Shown piece by piece: positions 14,634-22,378 of a stretch of DNA of 64,000 bases (the stretch's first letter is position 1; the number at the start of each line of letters is the position of its first letter). Origin of the DNA: Stappia stellulata. GTDB lineage: Bacteria; Pseudomonadota; Alphaproteobacteria; Rhizobiales; Stappiaceae. Location of the stretch: contig NZ_JAIVMF010000012.1 of the NCBI RefSeq assembly GCF_020176715.1, forward strand, positions 62,001-126,000. The letters are read 5' to 3'. The notes beneath the pieces were generated by a model, which saw only the letters and a list, made by a program, of their open reading frames with translations, was not told the origin of the DNA and did no database searches. A program made the position numbers and the translations under genes.

Positions 14634-14670
14634 CAGTCGGTTCTTCGCGAACCGCATGGCGCAATTGAGA

Positions 14671-14707
14671 ACGCCGCCGCATGGCTTTCACCGTGCGGCG
14701 GCGTTTT
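14671..14707 (+). terminator. intrinsic terminator after the aldolase-like gene
   Basis: ACGCCGCCGCA (14671-14681) pairs with TGCGGCGGCGT (14694-14704), followed by TTTT. It sits between the convergent aldolase-like and hsp20 genes. Confidence 0.7.
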
Positions 14708-14790
14708 CGATCCCGAAGGCGCCCGCCCGTCGCCCGGGGGGAGGTGGTCGCGACGGAGCGGGCAGGGATCGTGTGCCTTAGTTCGCTTCT

Positions 14791-15240
14791 TTAGTTCACG
14801 CTGCTTTCGATCTGCCGGGCGCTGTCGCCGCTGGTGATCTCGATCCGGCGCGGCTTCATCGCCTCGGGGATCTCGCGGGCGAGATCAATGTGCAGCAGGC
14901 CGTTTTCCAGGCTGGCGCCGCGCACCTCGACGAAATCCGCAAGCTGGAAGCGGCGCTCGAAGGCGCGTGCCGCGATGCCGCGATGCAGGAATTCGCCGCT
15001 GTCGGCGTCGGCCGGGCGTTCGCCCTTGACCGTCAGGACGTGTTCCTTGGCCTCAAGCGTCAGATCCTCTTCGCGGAAGCCCGCAACCGCCATGGTGATG
15101 CGGTAGGAATTCTCGCCGGTCCGCTCGATGTTGTAGGGCGGATAGCTCGGTGCATCCTGGGAATTGGCATCCAACATGGCAAACAGCCGGTCGAAGCCGA
15201 CGGTGGAACGGTACAGGGGGCTAAAGTCCATGTGACGCAT
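14791..15240 (-). CDS. Hsp20 / alpha-crystallin small heat-shock protein
   Basis: ATP-independent holdase, IbpA-like. The start is ATG 15240 (MRHMDFSPLYRSTVGFDRLF) behind AGAGAGGA; MRNFDLSPLYRS-type N-termini are characteristic of the class A proteins of rhizobia. 149 residues. The alpha-crystallin domain covers about residues 35-125 (YRITMAVAGFREEDL, ARAFERRFQL, and GLLHIDLAREIPEAMKPR at its end). The upstream region holds an RpoH-like promoter and a ROSE-like leader, so induction by heat is likely at both transcription and translation. Single gene, convergent with the aldolase-like gene. Confidence 0.95.
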   Translation of the reverse strand: MRHMDFSPLYRSTVGFDRLFAMLDANSQDAPSYPPYNIERTGENSYRITMAVAGFREEDLTLEAKEHVLTVKGERPADADSGEFLHRGIAARAFERRFQLADFVEVRGASLENGLLHIDLAREIPEAMKPRRIEITSGDSARQIESSVN

Positions 15241-15350
15241 CGGTGTGTCCTCTCTCTTGAGCAACATGTGATGGTGCGATCCCGTGGCGTCCGCCGTCTT
15301 GGCCGGACAGGATCGGGATCGGTCGTACAGGCCCGTTTTGGCGCCTGCAC
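15241..15350 (-). promoter_or_regulatory. candidate ROSE-type RNA thermometer in the hsp20 leader
   Basis: On the minus strand TTGCTC (plus 15259-15264) lies just before AGAGAGGA, the hsp20 Shine-Dalgarno. A U(U/C)GCU motif pairing imperfectly with AGGA is the hallmark of ROSE elements, which sit in 70-120-base leaders of rhizobial hsp20 genes. The leader length predicted from the RpoH-like promoter (about 110 bases) fits. Secondary structure was judged by eye only. Confidence 0.5.
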
Positions 15351-15358
15351 AGGAAAGG

Positions 15359-15384
15359 TGGGGGCGGTATTTCGCGGTTTCAAG
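15359..15384 (-). promoter_or_regulatory. RpoH (sigma-32) type promoter for hsp20
   Basis: On the minus strand CTTGAA (plus 15379-15384), 14 bases, then CCCCCA (plus 15359-15364). This matches the heat-shock sigma consensus CTTGAA-N13/14-CCCCAT and is placed about 110 bases before the hsp20 start. Confidence 0.6.
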
Positions 15385-15391
15385 AGGGGGG

Positions 15392-15416
15392 AGCGGCTGC
15401 CTTTCAGCGCTTTTTT
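15392..15416 (+). terminator. orphan hairpin with T6 on the plus strand
   Basis: AGCG-G-CTG (15392-15399, one bulged G) pairs with CAGCGCT (15405-15411), and T6 spans 15411-15416. No plus-strand gene is seen before it; it lies just upstream of the hsp20 promoter. It may end an antisense transcript or be chance. Confidence 0.35.
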
Positions 15417-15523
15417 GCCGATGAACGGAATCTGAACGGGGCCTTCCGATCCGGTTCACGTCGCGGGTGACACATTGGGGGCGTTCAACAGGCGCAGATG
15501 GCGCCGCAACCCAGGAGATCACG

Positions 15524-15964
15524 ATGAAAAAGACCCTCCTCGCCGCCGTTGCCGCCGGGCTGATGATGACCGCACCGGCTGCCCACGCGCTCGACGCCCG
15601 GGCGGCATCGTTCCAGCCGGTCGCGGCCGCCACCGCCGACGCCGGTCAGGTGATCAAGGTCGGCCAGCGCTATGGCCGCCATCGCGACCGCCGCCTCGGG
15701 CCGCGTCGCATCGTGCGCAAGCTGCACCGCAAGGGTTTCCGCAATATTTCCCGCATCCGCGCGCGCGGCGACATCTATGTCGTGCGGGCCAACGGGCGCC
15801 GTGGCGCACCGCTGCGCCTGGTGGTCGACGCCTATTCCGGCCAGGTGATCGGACGCACCGTTCTGGGCGGTCGCCGCTGGGGCGGCGGTCACCGCGGCGG
15901 ACCCCGCTGGGGCGGCGGTCATCGCGACGGCCAGTTCAGCTGGGGCATCTGGGGTCGCTTCTGA
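15524..15964 (+). CDS. small exported basic protein with PepSY-like domain
   Basis: Start ATG 15524 (MKKTLLAAVAAGLMMTAPAAHA) behind AGGAG, with a clear signal peptide cleaved after AHA. The 146-residue product has a middle segment, IVRKLHRKGFRNISRIRARG to VVDAYSGQVIGRTVL, that follows the helix plus hairpin pattern of PepSY-like (YPEB) domains found in periplasmic modulators. The tail is Gly/Arg/His/Trp-rich with a repeated RRWGGGHRGG unit. Periplasmic location is likely; function is unknown. Confidence 0.75.
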   Translation: MKKTLLAAVAAGLMMTAPAAHALDARAASFQPVAAATADAGQVIKVGQRYGRHRDRRLGPRRIVRKLHRKGFRNISRIRARGDIYVVRANGRRGAPLRLVVDAYSGQVIGRTVLGGRRWGGGHRGGPRWGGGHRDGQFSWGIWGRF

Positions 15965-16093
15965 GCCTCCCCTTTTCGTCCCGTGACAGGCACCCTGCGG
16001 CCGCCGGTGTTGAGCCGGCGGCCGGGCTCCTGTAAGACGAAGCGAGGTTTTTCCTTCGCGCGGCGCCTTTGCCGATCCACCTGCCGGATTGCC

Positions 16094-17050
16094 ATGGACC
16101 TTTTCGATCATCCGGACAACCCGGTCCCCGAGGGCGGCATTTGCGTCGAGGTCACGACCGTCGACGGCCGCGTTCTGCGCACCGCGCGCTGGATGCCGAG
16201 CCATCGGCCGCTGAAGGGAACCGTGACGCTCCTGCAGGGGCGCGCGGAATGCATCGAGAAATACTTCGAGACGATCTCGGACCTACGCGCGCGCGGCTTC
16301 GCAGTCGTCACCTTCGACTGGCGCGGGCAAGGCGGATCGGCGCGTCTGCTGAGAAACCCCAGGCGCGGGCATGTCGACGATTTCGCGGACTTCGTGGTCG
16401 ACCTCGATACGGTGATGCGCGAGGTCACGCTGGCCCATATGCCGGGACCCCACAATATCCTGGCGCATTCGACCGGCGGGTTGGTGGTGCTGCTCGCCGC
16501 CCGGCGGCTGCGCACCCAGATCGAGCGCGCCGTGCTCTCTGCCCCTCTCATCGGCCTGGGAACGGTCGGTCTGCCCCAGAAAATCGTCTGCCCGCTTGCC
16601 GCGACCCTGTCGGCCATTGGCCTGGGGACGGCGTTTTTGCCGCGGATCGGGCCGAATGCCAGCACCGATTTCGCCGGCAATCCGCTGACATCGGATGCGG
16701 CCCGCTTTGCCCGCAACGAAACGGTCCTGAAAGCGCGCGGCGATCTGGAAATCGGAATGCCGACCGTCGACTGGCTTGCCGCCGCCTGCCGCGCGATGCG
16801 CCAGGTGAGCGGGCCGGACTTCGGTGCCGCCATGCCGCTGCCGATCCTGATCGTCGCGGCGGGGCAGGATATCATCGTGTCGACCCGCGCGGCCGAAGCG
16901 TTCGCCCGCCAGACCCGCTCCGCCCGCTATCTGGAAATCGCCGGATCGCGCCACGAGATCCTGATGGAGGATGACCTCTACCGGGACCAGTTCCTGGCCG
17001 CCTTCGACGCCTTTGTCGCCGACGGGGCGCTTGAGAGCGTCAGATCCTGA
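16094..17050 (+). CDS. alpha/beta hydrolase, lysophospholipase / monoacylglycerol lipase type
   Basis: 318 residues from ATG 16094 (MDLFDHPDNPVPEGG). The family signature LLQGRAECIEKY replaces the usual HG-rich oxyanion motif seen in the PldB-like group. DWRGQGGSAR follows, and the nucleophile is Ser126 in LAHSTGG. The last strand, YLEIAGSRHEIL, supplies the likely catalytic His; an Asp in IVAAGQDIIV completes the triad. A cytosolic or membrane-peripheral lipase acting on lysophospholipid is expected from the family. Convergent with the phosphatase gene, 24 bases apart. Confidence 0.87.
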   Translation: MDLFDHPDNPVPEGGICVEVTTVDGRVLRTARWMPSHRPLKGTVTLLQGRAECIEKYFETISDLRARGFAVVTFDWRGQGGSARLLRNPRRGHVDDFADFVVDLDTVMREVTLAHMPGPHNILAHSTGGLVVLLAARRLRTQIERAVLSAPLIGLGTVGLPQKIVCPLAATLSAIGLGTAFLPRIGPNASTDFAGNPLTSDAARFARNETVLKARGDLEIGMPTVDWLAAACRAMRQVSGPDFGAAMPLPILIVAAGQDIIVSTRAAEAFARQTRSARYLEIAGSRHEILMEDDLYRDQFLAAFDAFVADGALESVRS

Positions 17051-17074
17051 CACCCCCAATGGTGCCGGCTGTCC

Positions 17075-17866
17075 TTAGCGGGCCGCCGAGGCAAGCTGCG
17101 CCAGCGCGGCCTCGTGAAGTCGAGGATCGCCGCTGGCAACAATCTGGCCGCCTTCGGCCGGCGACCCGCCGGACCAGGTGGTGACGACCCCGCCGGCGCC
17201 TTCCACGATCGGGACCAGCGCCACGATGTCATAGGGCTGAAGTCCGGTTTCGATCACCAGATCCACCTGTCCGGACGCGACCATGCAATATCCGTAGCAA
17301 TCGGTCCCGTAACGCGCCGTGCGCACGCGGTCCTCGATGGCGTCATAGGCCGTCTTTTCCGCGCCCTGGAACAGGCCCGGATGGGTGGTGCACATGATCG
17401 CATCCTCGATGCGCTCGCAGGCGCGCGTCTTCAGGCGGGTGCGGGTTCCGGCGTGCTGGCGCCAGGCGCTCTCCCGGTCGCCATGGAAGCGTTCGCCGAC
17501 GAAGGGCTGGTCCATCGCGCCGAAGGTCGGAACGCCGCCGGACATGAAGCCGATCAGCGTGCCCCAGGTCGGCAGGCCGCAGATGAAGGCACGGGTCCCG
17601 TCGATCGGGTCGAGCACCCAGACATGTTCGGCATCGAGGCGCACATTGCCGTGCTCCTCGCCGAGAATGCCGTGCTCGGGATAATCGGCCTCGATGATCT
17701 CGCGAATGGCAGCCTCCGCGGCGCGGTCCGCGATGGTGACCGGATCGAACCCGCCGTCGAGCTTGTTGTCGATCGAAAGTGCGGCCCGAAAATGCGGCAG
17801 GATGGTCCGGCCGGCAGCGTCCGCGAGACGATCCGTGAAAGCGACGAGATCCGGGGTCGACGGCAT
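17075..17866 (-). CDS. hisN: histidinol-phosphatase of the inositol monophosphatase family
   Basis: Probably dephosphorylates L-histidinol phosphate, the penultimate histidine step; related inositol-phosphatase activity cannot be excluded. Start chosen at ATG 17866 (MPSTPDLV), 10 bases after AGGAG; ATG 17875 would sit almost on the Shine-Dalgarno. 263 residues. Metal ligands: Glu70-Glu71 in ILGEEHG and Asp86/Asp89 in VLDPIDGTRAF; the late motif QPYDIVALVPIVEGAGG is intact. The sequence GTRAFICGLPTWGTLIGF is characteristic of the HisN branch. No other his gene is nearby. Confidence 0.85.
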   Translation of the reverse strand: MPSTPDLVAFTDRLADAAGRTILPHFRAALSIDNKLDGGFDPVTIADRAAEAAIREIIEADYPEHGILGEEHGNVRLDAEHVWVLDPIDGTRAFICGLPTWGTLIGFMSGGVPTFGAMDQPFVGERFHGDRESAWRQHAGTRTRLKTRACERIEDAIMCTTHPGLFQGAEKTAYDAIEDRVRTARYGTDCYGYCMVASGQVDLVIETGLQPYDIVALVPIVEGAGGVVTTWSGGSPAEGGQIVASGDPRLHEAALAQLASAAR

Positions 17867-18011
17867 TTGGACCATTCTCCTGCAAGGGGGATGCGACGGT
17901 GTTGTCTGGCGAGGTTGATGTCTGGCGTTAAACCAGCCCGACGGGCCGGCGTCGAGAAAAACCGTTTTGGAATGTTTTTTCAAGACGATTTACTAATAAC
18001 CAAATACCTGA

Positions 18012-18017
18012 ATTATA
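18012..18017 (-). promoter_or_regulatory. possible -10 element for the hisN-like gene
   Basis: A perfect TATAAT on the minus strand in an AT-rich pocket (about 17960-18080), some 145 bases before the hisN start. The -35 region is weak (TTCCGA at a spacing of 18). Confidence 0.3.
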
Positions 18018-18070
18018 AAGTTTAATCGGAAAAATTCGGAAAACGACCGACCGTCGTCACGAATTCGATA

Positions 18071-18099
18071 TTGACTTTTGTGCGGTGCGGTGGAACATT
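18071..18099 (+). promoter_or_regulatory. candidate promoter of the plus-strand small RNA
   Basis: TTGACT (18071-18076), 17 bases, AACATT (18094-18099). The -35 is strong and the -10 weak; the predicted start is near 18106, directly before the structured RNA. Confidence 0.45.
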
Positions 18100-18105
18100 T
18101 GTGCA

Positions 18106-18194
18106 GCGCGATATGACGCAGTCATTGAGCGTCGCCCTCCTTGGGCGTTTCCTCCCTAGACTCGGGCCGCCTCGCAAGAGTGCGGCCCTTTTTT
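18106..18194 (+). ncRNA. candidate small RNA with anti-Shine-Dalgarno motifs (copy 1)
   Basis: About 89 nt, in the 395-base gap between the hisN start and the end of the formylglutamate amidohydrolase gene. Hairpin A: GACGC (18115-18119) with GCGTC (18129-18133), loop AGTCATTGA. Hairpin B: CGCCC (18133-18137) with GGGCG (18143-18147), loop TCCTT; its first base is shared with hairpin A. Linker: GTTTCCTCCCTAGACTC. Terminator: GGGCCGC CTC (18164-18173), GCAA tetraloop, GAG then GCGGCCC (18182-18188), T6 (18189-18194). The T-run orientation shows plus-strand transcription although both neighbouring genes run on the minus strand. The plan matches the RNA at 56720-56815. No peptide of note is encoded. 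Confidence 0.6.
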
Positions 18195-18261
18195 CTGTCT
18201 GCCGCCCGACGCGGTCGCACGCCCGCCTGGACTGGCGTTGTCGATCGTCGACATGTCGGGA

Positions 18262-19152
18262 TCATTCGGCCGCGAGTGCGTCCGGATAGAAGCAGGCGCC
18301 CTGCACCGCCACGAGAGCCTTTGCCAGCCGGTCGAGATCCTGCGTCAAGGCGTCGAAGCCGGCGTGTTTGAGGGTCTTCGTCTCGTCCATGTAGAGACCG
18401 CGGTTGATCTCCACCTGAAGCGCGTGCAGCCCCTTGACCGGCCGGCCGTAGTGCTCGGTGATGAAGCCGCCGGCATAGGGCTTGTTGCGGCTTACCCGAT
18501 AGCCCATGTCGCGCAGCGCCTCGGTGGCCGCGTCGACCAGCTGCGCCGCGCAGCTCGTGCCGTAGCGATCGCCCAGGATGAAGTCCGGACGCGGGCCGCC
18601 GTCGGTCGTCTTGATGGCGGAGGGCATGGAATGGCAGTCGATCAGCACCGCATAGCCGAAGGCCACATGGGTTTGCGCCAGAAGCCGGCGCAGCGTCTGG
18701 TGGTAGGGCTTGTAGATGGTCTCGATCCGGGTGAGCGCCTCGCGCACGCACAGCCGGCCCTGGTAGATCTCCTGGGCCTCGCCGACCACCCGGGCGATGG
18801 TGCCAAGCCCCCCCGCGACCCGGATGGAGCGGATGTTGGCGTAAGACGGCAGGCGGTCGTCGTACATCTTGGGGTCGAGCTCGTAGGGCTCGCGATTGAC
18901 GTCGAGATAGGCCCGGGGAAAGCGGGCTTTCAGGAGCGGCGCGCCGAGCGGGACCACATGCTGGAACAAGTCGTCGACGAAAGCGTCTTCCGAGCGCCGG
19001 ATGGCAGTCTTGTCGAGACGCGACGCGCGCAGGAAGGCATCCGGATAGTGTCGGCCGGAGTGGGGCGAATTGAACACGAAGGGAACGCTCTGCTCGGCGG
19101 GATGCAGGACCTCGAAGGCCTCCAAGTCCTCAAACCCGCTGATCACTTCCAT
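18262..19152 (-). CDS. N-formylglutamate amidohydrolase family protein
   Basis: Expected to hydrolyse N-formyl-L-glutamate to glutamate and formate, the last step of one histidine-degradation route. Start ATG 19152 (MEVISGFEDL); a TTG three codons earlier is less likely. 296 residues, full length. Diagnostic segments: VFNSPHSGRHYP, SEDAFVDDLF, LDVNREPYELDP and AVLIDCHSMPS. No hut genes are nearby; instead it is divergent from cpdR, an arrangement I recall as common in Hyphomicrobiales. A second family member lies at 25825-26640. Confidence 0.88.
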   Translation of the reverse strand: MEVISGFEDLEAFEVLHPAEQSVPFVFNSPHSGRHYPDAFLRASRLDKTAIRRSEDAFVDDLFQHVVPLGAPLLKARFPRAYLDVNREPYELDPKMYDDRLPSYANIRSIRVAGGLGTIARVVGEAQEIYQGRLCVREALTRIETIYKPYHQTLRRLLAQTHVAFGYAVLIDCHSMPSAIKTTDGGPRPDFILGDRYGTSCAAQLVDAATEALRDMGYRVSRNKPYAGGFITEHYGRPVKGLHALQVEINRGLYMDETKTLKHAGFDALTQDLDRLAKALVAVQGACFYPDALAAE

Positions 19153-19461
19153 CGTCTGCAACCCTCGCCTGGATGCCGTTTGTCATCATTCCAAGCGCCT
19201 ATTTGTCCCCGAATCGCGGTTAATGTCCACAAGGCCGGTGGGAAATGCCTCCGGCGCAGGGGCCTTGCCCCGGTTTCACTGGATGTTTACCACGGGTCGG
19301 CCTTATAACGATACGGCGCGCTGTGCCAAAACGGGAACAGACGGGCCGGGTGGCCTGCCGGGGCTCCGATGGCGAGGCGGCTGGCCCCAGGCGGGGCGCC
19401 GGGCAGGACGTCGCCGGTTCCGGCAGGGCAGGCGACGGTTCCAAGCAGACGGACGGAGCGA
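19153..19461. other. 309-base divergent control region of the amidohydrolase gene and cpdR
   Basis: No gene seen. Contains GGTTAATG at about 19218-19225 and a TATAAC at about 19305 that could be a -10 for cpdR, but without a good -35. Confidence 0.35.
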
Positions 19462-19821
19462 ATGACACGGATCCTACTCGCGGAAGACGACAACGACATG
19501 CGCCGCTTTCTCGCCAAGGCGCTGCAGAAAGCCGGCTATGACGTCGTTTCTTTCGATAACGGAAAAAGCGCGTATGAGCGGCTGCGCGAAGAGCCGTTCT
19601 CCCTGCTCCTGACCGACATCGTCATGCCGGAGATGGACGGCATCGAGCTTGCACGGCGCGCGACGCAGCTCGACCCCGACCTGAAGGTGATGTTCATCAC
19701 CGGATTTGCCGCCGTGGCGCTCAATCCGGATTCGCAGGCCCCCAAGGATGCGAAGGTCCTGTCCAAGCCCTTCCATCTCAAGGACCTGGTGCTTGAGGTC
19801 GAGCGGATGCTCGTCGCCTGA
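19462..19821 (+). CDS. cpdR: single-domain response regulator CpdR
   Basis: In Caulobacter, unphosphorylated CpdR primes ClpXP for degradation of CtrA-pathway substrates and localises the protease to the pole. The start is ATG 19462 (MTRILLAEDDNDMRRFLAKA), which gives 119 residues, the family length; the longer frame adds a non-conserved Arg/Pro-rich leader. Receiver residues: acidic pocket Asp10-Asp12, phospho-acceptor Asp52 (LTDIVMPEMDG), Thr80 and Lys102 (LSKPFHLKDLV). No output domain. The very strong match to CpdR N- and C-termini supports the name. Partner RcdA is encoded at 55977-56519. Confidence 0.93.
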   Translation: MTRILLAEDDNDMRRFLAKALQKAGYDVVSFDNGKSAYERLREEPFSLLLTDIVMPEMDGIELARRATQLDPDLKVMFITGFAAVALNPDSQAPKDAKVLSKPFHLKDLVLEVERMLVA

Positions 19822-19924
19822 GCCGGATCCTCGCGATCAAGGTGCGCGGGTCTTTGTGCGCGGGCCTGTTATCCTGATGTTTTCCACTGCCGCCATGCGC
19901 GCAAAAGAAGTTTGACGAGAGGGC

Positions 19925-19953
19925 TTGCACCGTTCTTCGAACCTCGGTATATC
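19925..19953 (+). promoter_or_regulatory. promoter of the tRNA-Val gene
   Basis: TTGCAC (19925-19930), 17 bases, TATATC (19948-19953), about 85 bases before the tRNA. Confidence 0.6.
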
Positions 19954-20039
19954 CCCTGCCACCGCTGCCGCTTGGTCGGCGCGGTGACCGGACTTGCCGG
20001 TACCTGCCGTCAGGCAGGCAACACCGGCGCCACAGTCTC

Positions 20040-20114
<75 letters not shown>

Positions 20115-20294
20115 TTTTCTCGTTCGGACCGTTAGGGACCCGAACGTACGCCCGCCGGGCGATCCGCAATCCCTTCAGGGGACGCGCGCAGACGACAGTG
20201 CGCGCCGGAGGCCGGCGAAACGGGTGCGAGAGCGCCGAAGACGAAATGCCGGGCTCCCGCTCTTGCGGAGGTTCCGTCGACGAGGACGAAGACG

Positions 20295-20420
20295 ATGAAG
20301 ATCAAGAACTCGCTGAAGGCGCTGATGGGCCGGCATCGCGACAACCGCATGGTTCGTCGCAAGGGTCGCGTCTACATCATCAACAAGAAGGCCCCGCGCT
20401 TCAAGGCGCGCCAGGGCTGA
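20295..20420 (+). CDS. rpmJ: 50S ribosomal protein L36, zinc-free form
   Basis: 41 residues from ATG 20295: [18 protein letters not shown], then [20 protein letters not shown] and QG. This is the long, cysteine-less L36 type (YkgO-like) usual in alphaproteobacteria, so it does not bind zinc. Structural protein of the large subunit. A GAGGACGAAGACG stretch gives the ribosome-binding site. It stands alone, 180 bases after tRNA-Val. Confidence 0.97.
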   Translation: MKIKNSLKALMGRHRDNRMVRRKGRVYIINKKAPRFKARQG

Positions 20421-20517
20421 AGACCCGGATCTGCTTCGCGCGCAGCGCGCGAAGCGGGCACGGACATTCTTTGCGCCTGCCATTGACGGCCGCAATCGGT
20501 GATCCATAATCACCGGT

Positions 20518-21180
20518 ATGCGGTCTTTTAGCGTTTGTCTCCTGCTTTTGTATCTCGGCGGTCCCGCGCTTGCGCAGGGCGAACCGCCCGGCGTGCTTCC
20601 GCCCGAGGCGGAGCCGCCGGCGATGGAGGATCTTGCGCCGCTTCCCGAAAGCGAGATCGAATCGGGTGCCCGCGCCGCGATCCCCGACGAGGACACGTCG
20701 CAAAACGAGGTCGATGCGCTCTTCGACGCGCTGGCGCAGGCGCCGTCCACCGCGGCCGCCCGGCCGATCGTCGCCAAGATCCAGCGCAAGTGGATGCAGT
20801 CCGGAAGTGCGACCGTCGACCTGCTGATGTCGCGCGCCGGCACCGCCATGAAGGCCAAGGACAACGCCCTTGCGCTCGATCTTCTCGACATGGTGACGCG
20901 GCTTGCCCCCGACTATGCGGAGGGCTGGAACCGCCGCGCCACGGTCTATTACCTGACACAGGATTTCGGCCGCTCCATCGCGGACATTGAGCGCACGCTG
21001 GCGCTGGAACCGCGTCACTGGGGCGCGATGTCGGGCCTCGGCATCATCATGCGCCGGCTCAAGCGCGACAAGGACGCGATGCGGATCTTCGAGGAAGTCC
21101 TGAAGATCCATCCGGCAAGCGAAAACGCACGTAAGGCAGTTGACGATCTTGCCACGAAATCCGCCGGGTCGCCGACCTGA
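20518..21180 (+). CDS. exported tetratricopeptide-repeat protein
   Basis: 220 residues. Signal peptide MRSFSVCLLLLYLGGPALA-Q, then a Pro/Glu-rich linker to about residue 60. At least two or three TPR units fill the C-terminal half (ALALDLLDMVTRLAPDYAEG, DFGRSIADIERTLALEPRHW, KDAMRIFEEVLKIHPASENA). Probably a periplasmic scaffold; no partner can be named. Genes of this kind often follow rpmJ in Hyphomicrobiales (recalled, not checked). Confidence 0.8.
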   Translation: MRSFSVCLLLLYLGGPALAQGEPPGVLPPEAEPPAMEDLAPLPESEIESGARAAIPDEDTSQNEVDALFDALAQAPSTAAARPIVAKIQRKWMQSGSATVDLLMSRAGTAMKAKDNALALDLLDMVTRLAPDYAEGWNRRATVYYLTQDFGRSIADIERTLALEPRHWGAMSGLGIIMRRLKRDKDAMRIFEEVLKIHPASENARKAVDDLATKSAGSPT

Positions 21181-21301
21181 CCCGGGCAGTCCCCTGCAGA
21201 TCCGACCCGATTCGGCCGGCGCCTGACGCGGCGCGGAACCCGGATCTCCGGCGCCGAACCGGCGGCGCCCGGCTCAAACGAGGTGTGTCATAAAGCTCCG
21301 A

Positions 21302-22321
21302 ATGACTGTTTTTCTGCTCATTCTCGCCGGCGGCAGCATTGCCGCCCTCGGCGCGCTCGCGCTTCATGCCATGCAACGCACGTCCGTCGCCGAGGCACGC
21401 TTTCCGCCGCTTGGCGCGATGCAGACGGTGGATGGCGTTGCCTTGCATTATGTCGACCATGTGCCGCCGGGCTGGGAGGCCGGAGACCCGGTTCTGGTCT
21501 TCGTGCATGGCGCGAGTGCGAACCTGCGCGATCCGGTCGCCGCGTTCCGGCCCGCGCTGTCGGCGCGCTACCGGCTGATCTTTGTCGACCGGCCGGGGCA
21601 CGGCTATTCGCAGCGCGGGGAGGGCGCGGCGCATAGCCCCGCCCGTCAGGCCGCGCTGATCGCCGGACTGGTCACGCATCTGGAGGTCGGGAAGGCGGTT
21701 GCCGTCGGCCACTCCTGGGGCGGAGCGGTGGTCGCGCAGCTGGCGCTGCAGGCACCGGACACCTTCGCCGGGCTGGTGTTCATCGCGCCCGCAACCCACC
21801 CCTGGCCGGGGGGCGTGAACTGGTATTACGACGTCGCGGCGCTGCCAGTCGTCGGCGCGGTGTTTTCCCATACGATCGCGCCGGCGGTTGCCTCGCTTGT
21901 CGCCTCGAACGGGGTCGACAGCGTTTTCGCGCCGGAGCCGGCGCCGGACAACTACCAGAAGTCCATCGGTCTGCCATTGCTGTTTCGTCCGCACAGTTTC
22001 CTCGCAAATGCCCGGGATGTCTCCCGCCTGAAGCCCGAGGTCGAGGCGGCGGCTCCGCGCTATCCGCAGATTGACCAGCCGGCCGCGGTGATCACCGGCG
22101 ACGCGGATACCATCGTCTATCCCGACATTCATTCCGCAGGGCTTGTGCGGGACCTGCCCAATGCCTGGCGGGTCGATCTCGCCGGCGCCGGCCACATGCC
22201 GCATCACACCCGAACGGACGCCGTTGTCCGCGAGATCGAGGCGGTGGTCGCCAAGACCTATCCGGATCACATGCGCGCGGCCAACGCCAGCGAAACGAAA
22301 AACGCGCCCGCACGGCTTTGA
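21302..22321 (+). CDS. alpha/beta hydrolase, membrane-anchored
   Basis: 339 residues with an N-terminal hydrophobic helix (TVFLLILAGGSIAALGALAL) that probably anchors it. Core motifs: VFVHGASANLRDP (oxyanion HG), VDRPGHGYS, nucleophile Ser138 in VGHSWGG, Asp in VITGDADTIV, and His in GAGHMPHH. The triad is complete. The closest named relatives are epoxide- and haloalkane-hydrolase-like proteins; substrate unknown. The stop codon is inside the terminator hairpin at 22301-22335. Confidence 0.87.
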   Translation: MTVFLLILAGGSIAALGALALHAMQRTSVAEARFPPLGAMQTVDGVALHYVDHVPPGWEAGDPVLVFVHGASANLRDPVAAFRPALSARYRLIFVDRPGHGYSQRGEGAAHSPARQAALIAGLVTHLEVGKAVAVGHSWGGAVVAQLALQAPDTFAGLVFIAPATHPWPGGVNWYYDVAALPVVGAVFSHTIAPAVASLVASNGVDSVFAPEPAPDNYQKSIGLPLLFRPHSFLANARDVSRLKPEVEAAAPRYPQIDQPAAVITGDADTIVYPDIHSAGLVRDLPNAWRVDLAGAGHMPHHTRTDAVVREIEAVVAKTYPDHMRAANASETKNAPARL

Positions 22322-22335
22322 CCGTCGGGCGCGTT
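22301..22335. terminator. intrinsic terminator between convergent genes
   Basis: AACGCGCCCG (22301-22310) pairs with CGGGCGCGTT (22326-22335), extended by ACGG/CCGT with one bulged C. It overlaps the hydrolase stop and faces the pyk stop. Confidence 0.65.
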
Positions 22336-22378
22336 CGCTTGTCCTGGTGTCCGGCGCCTGTGCCGGAAGGTGCGGCTC

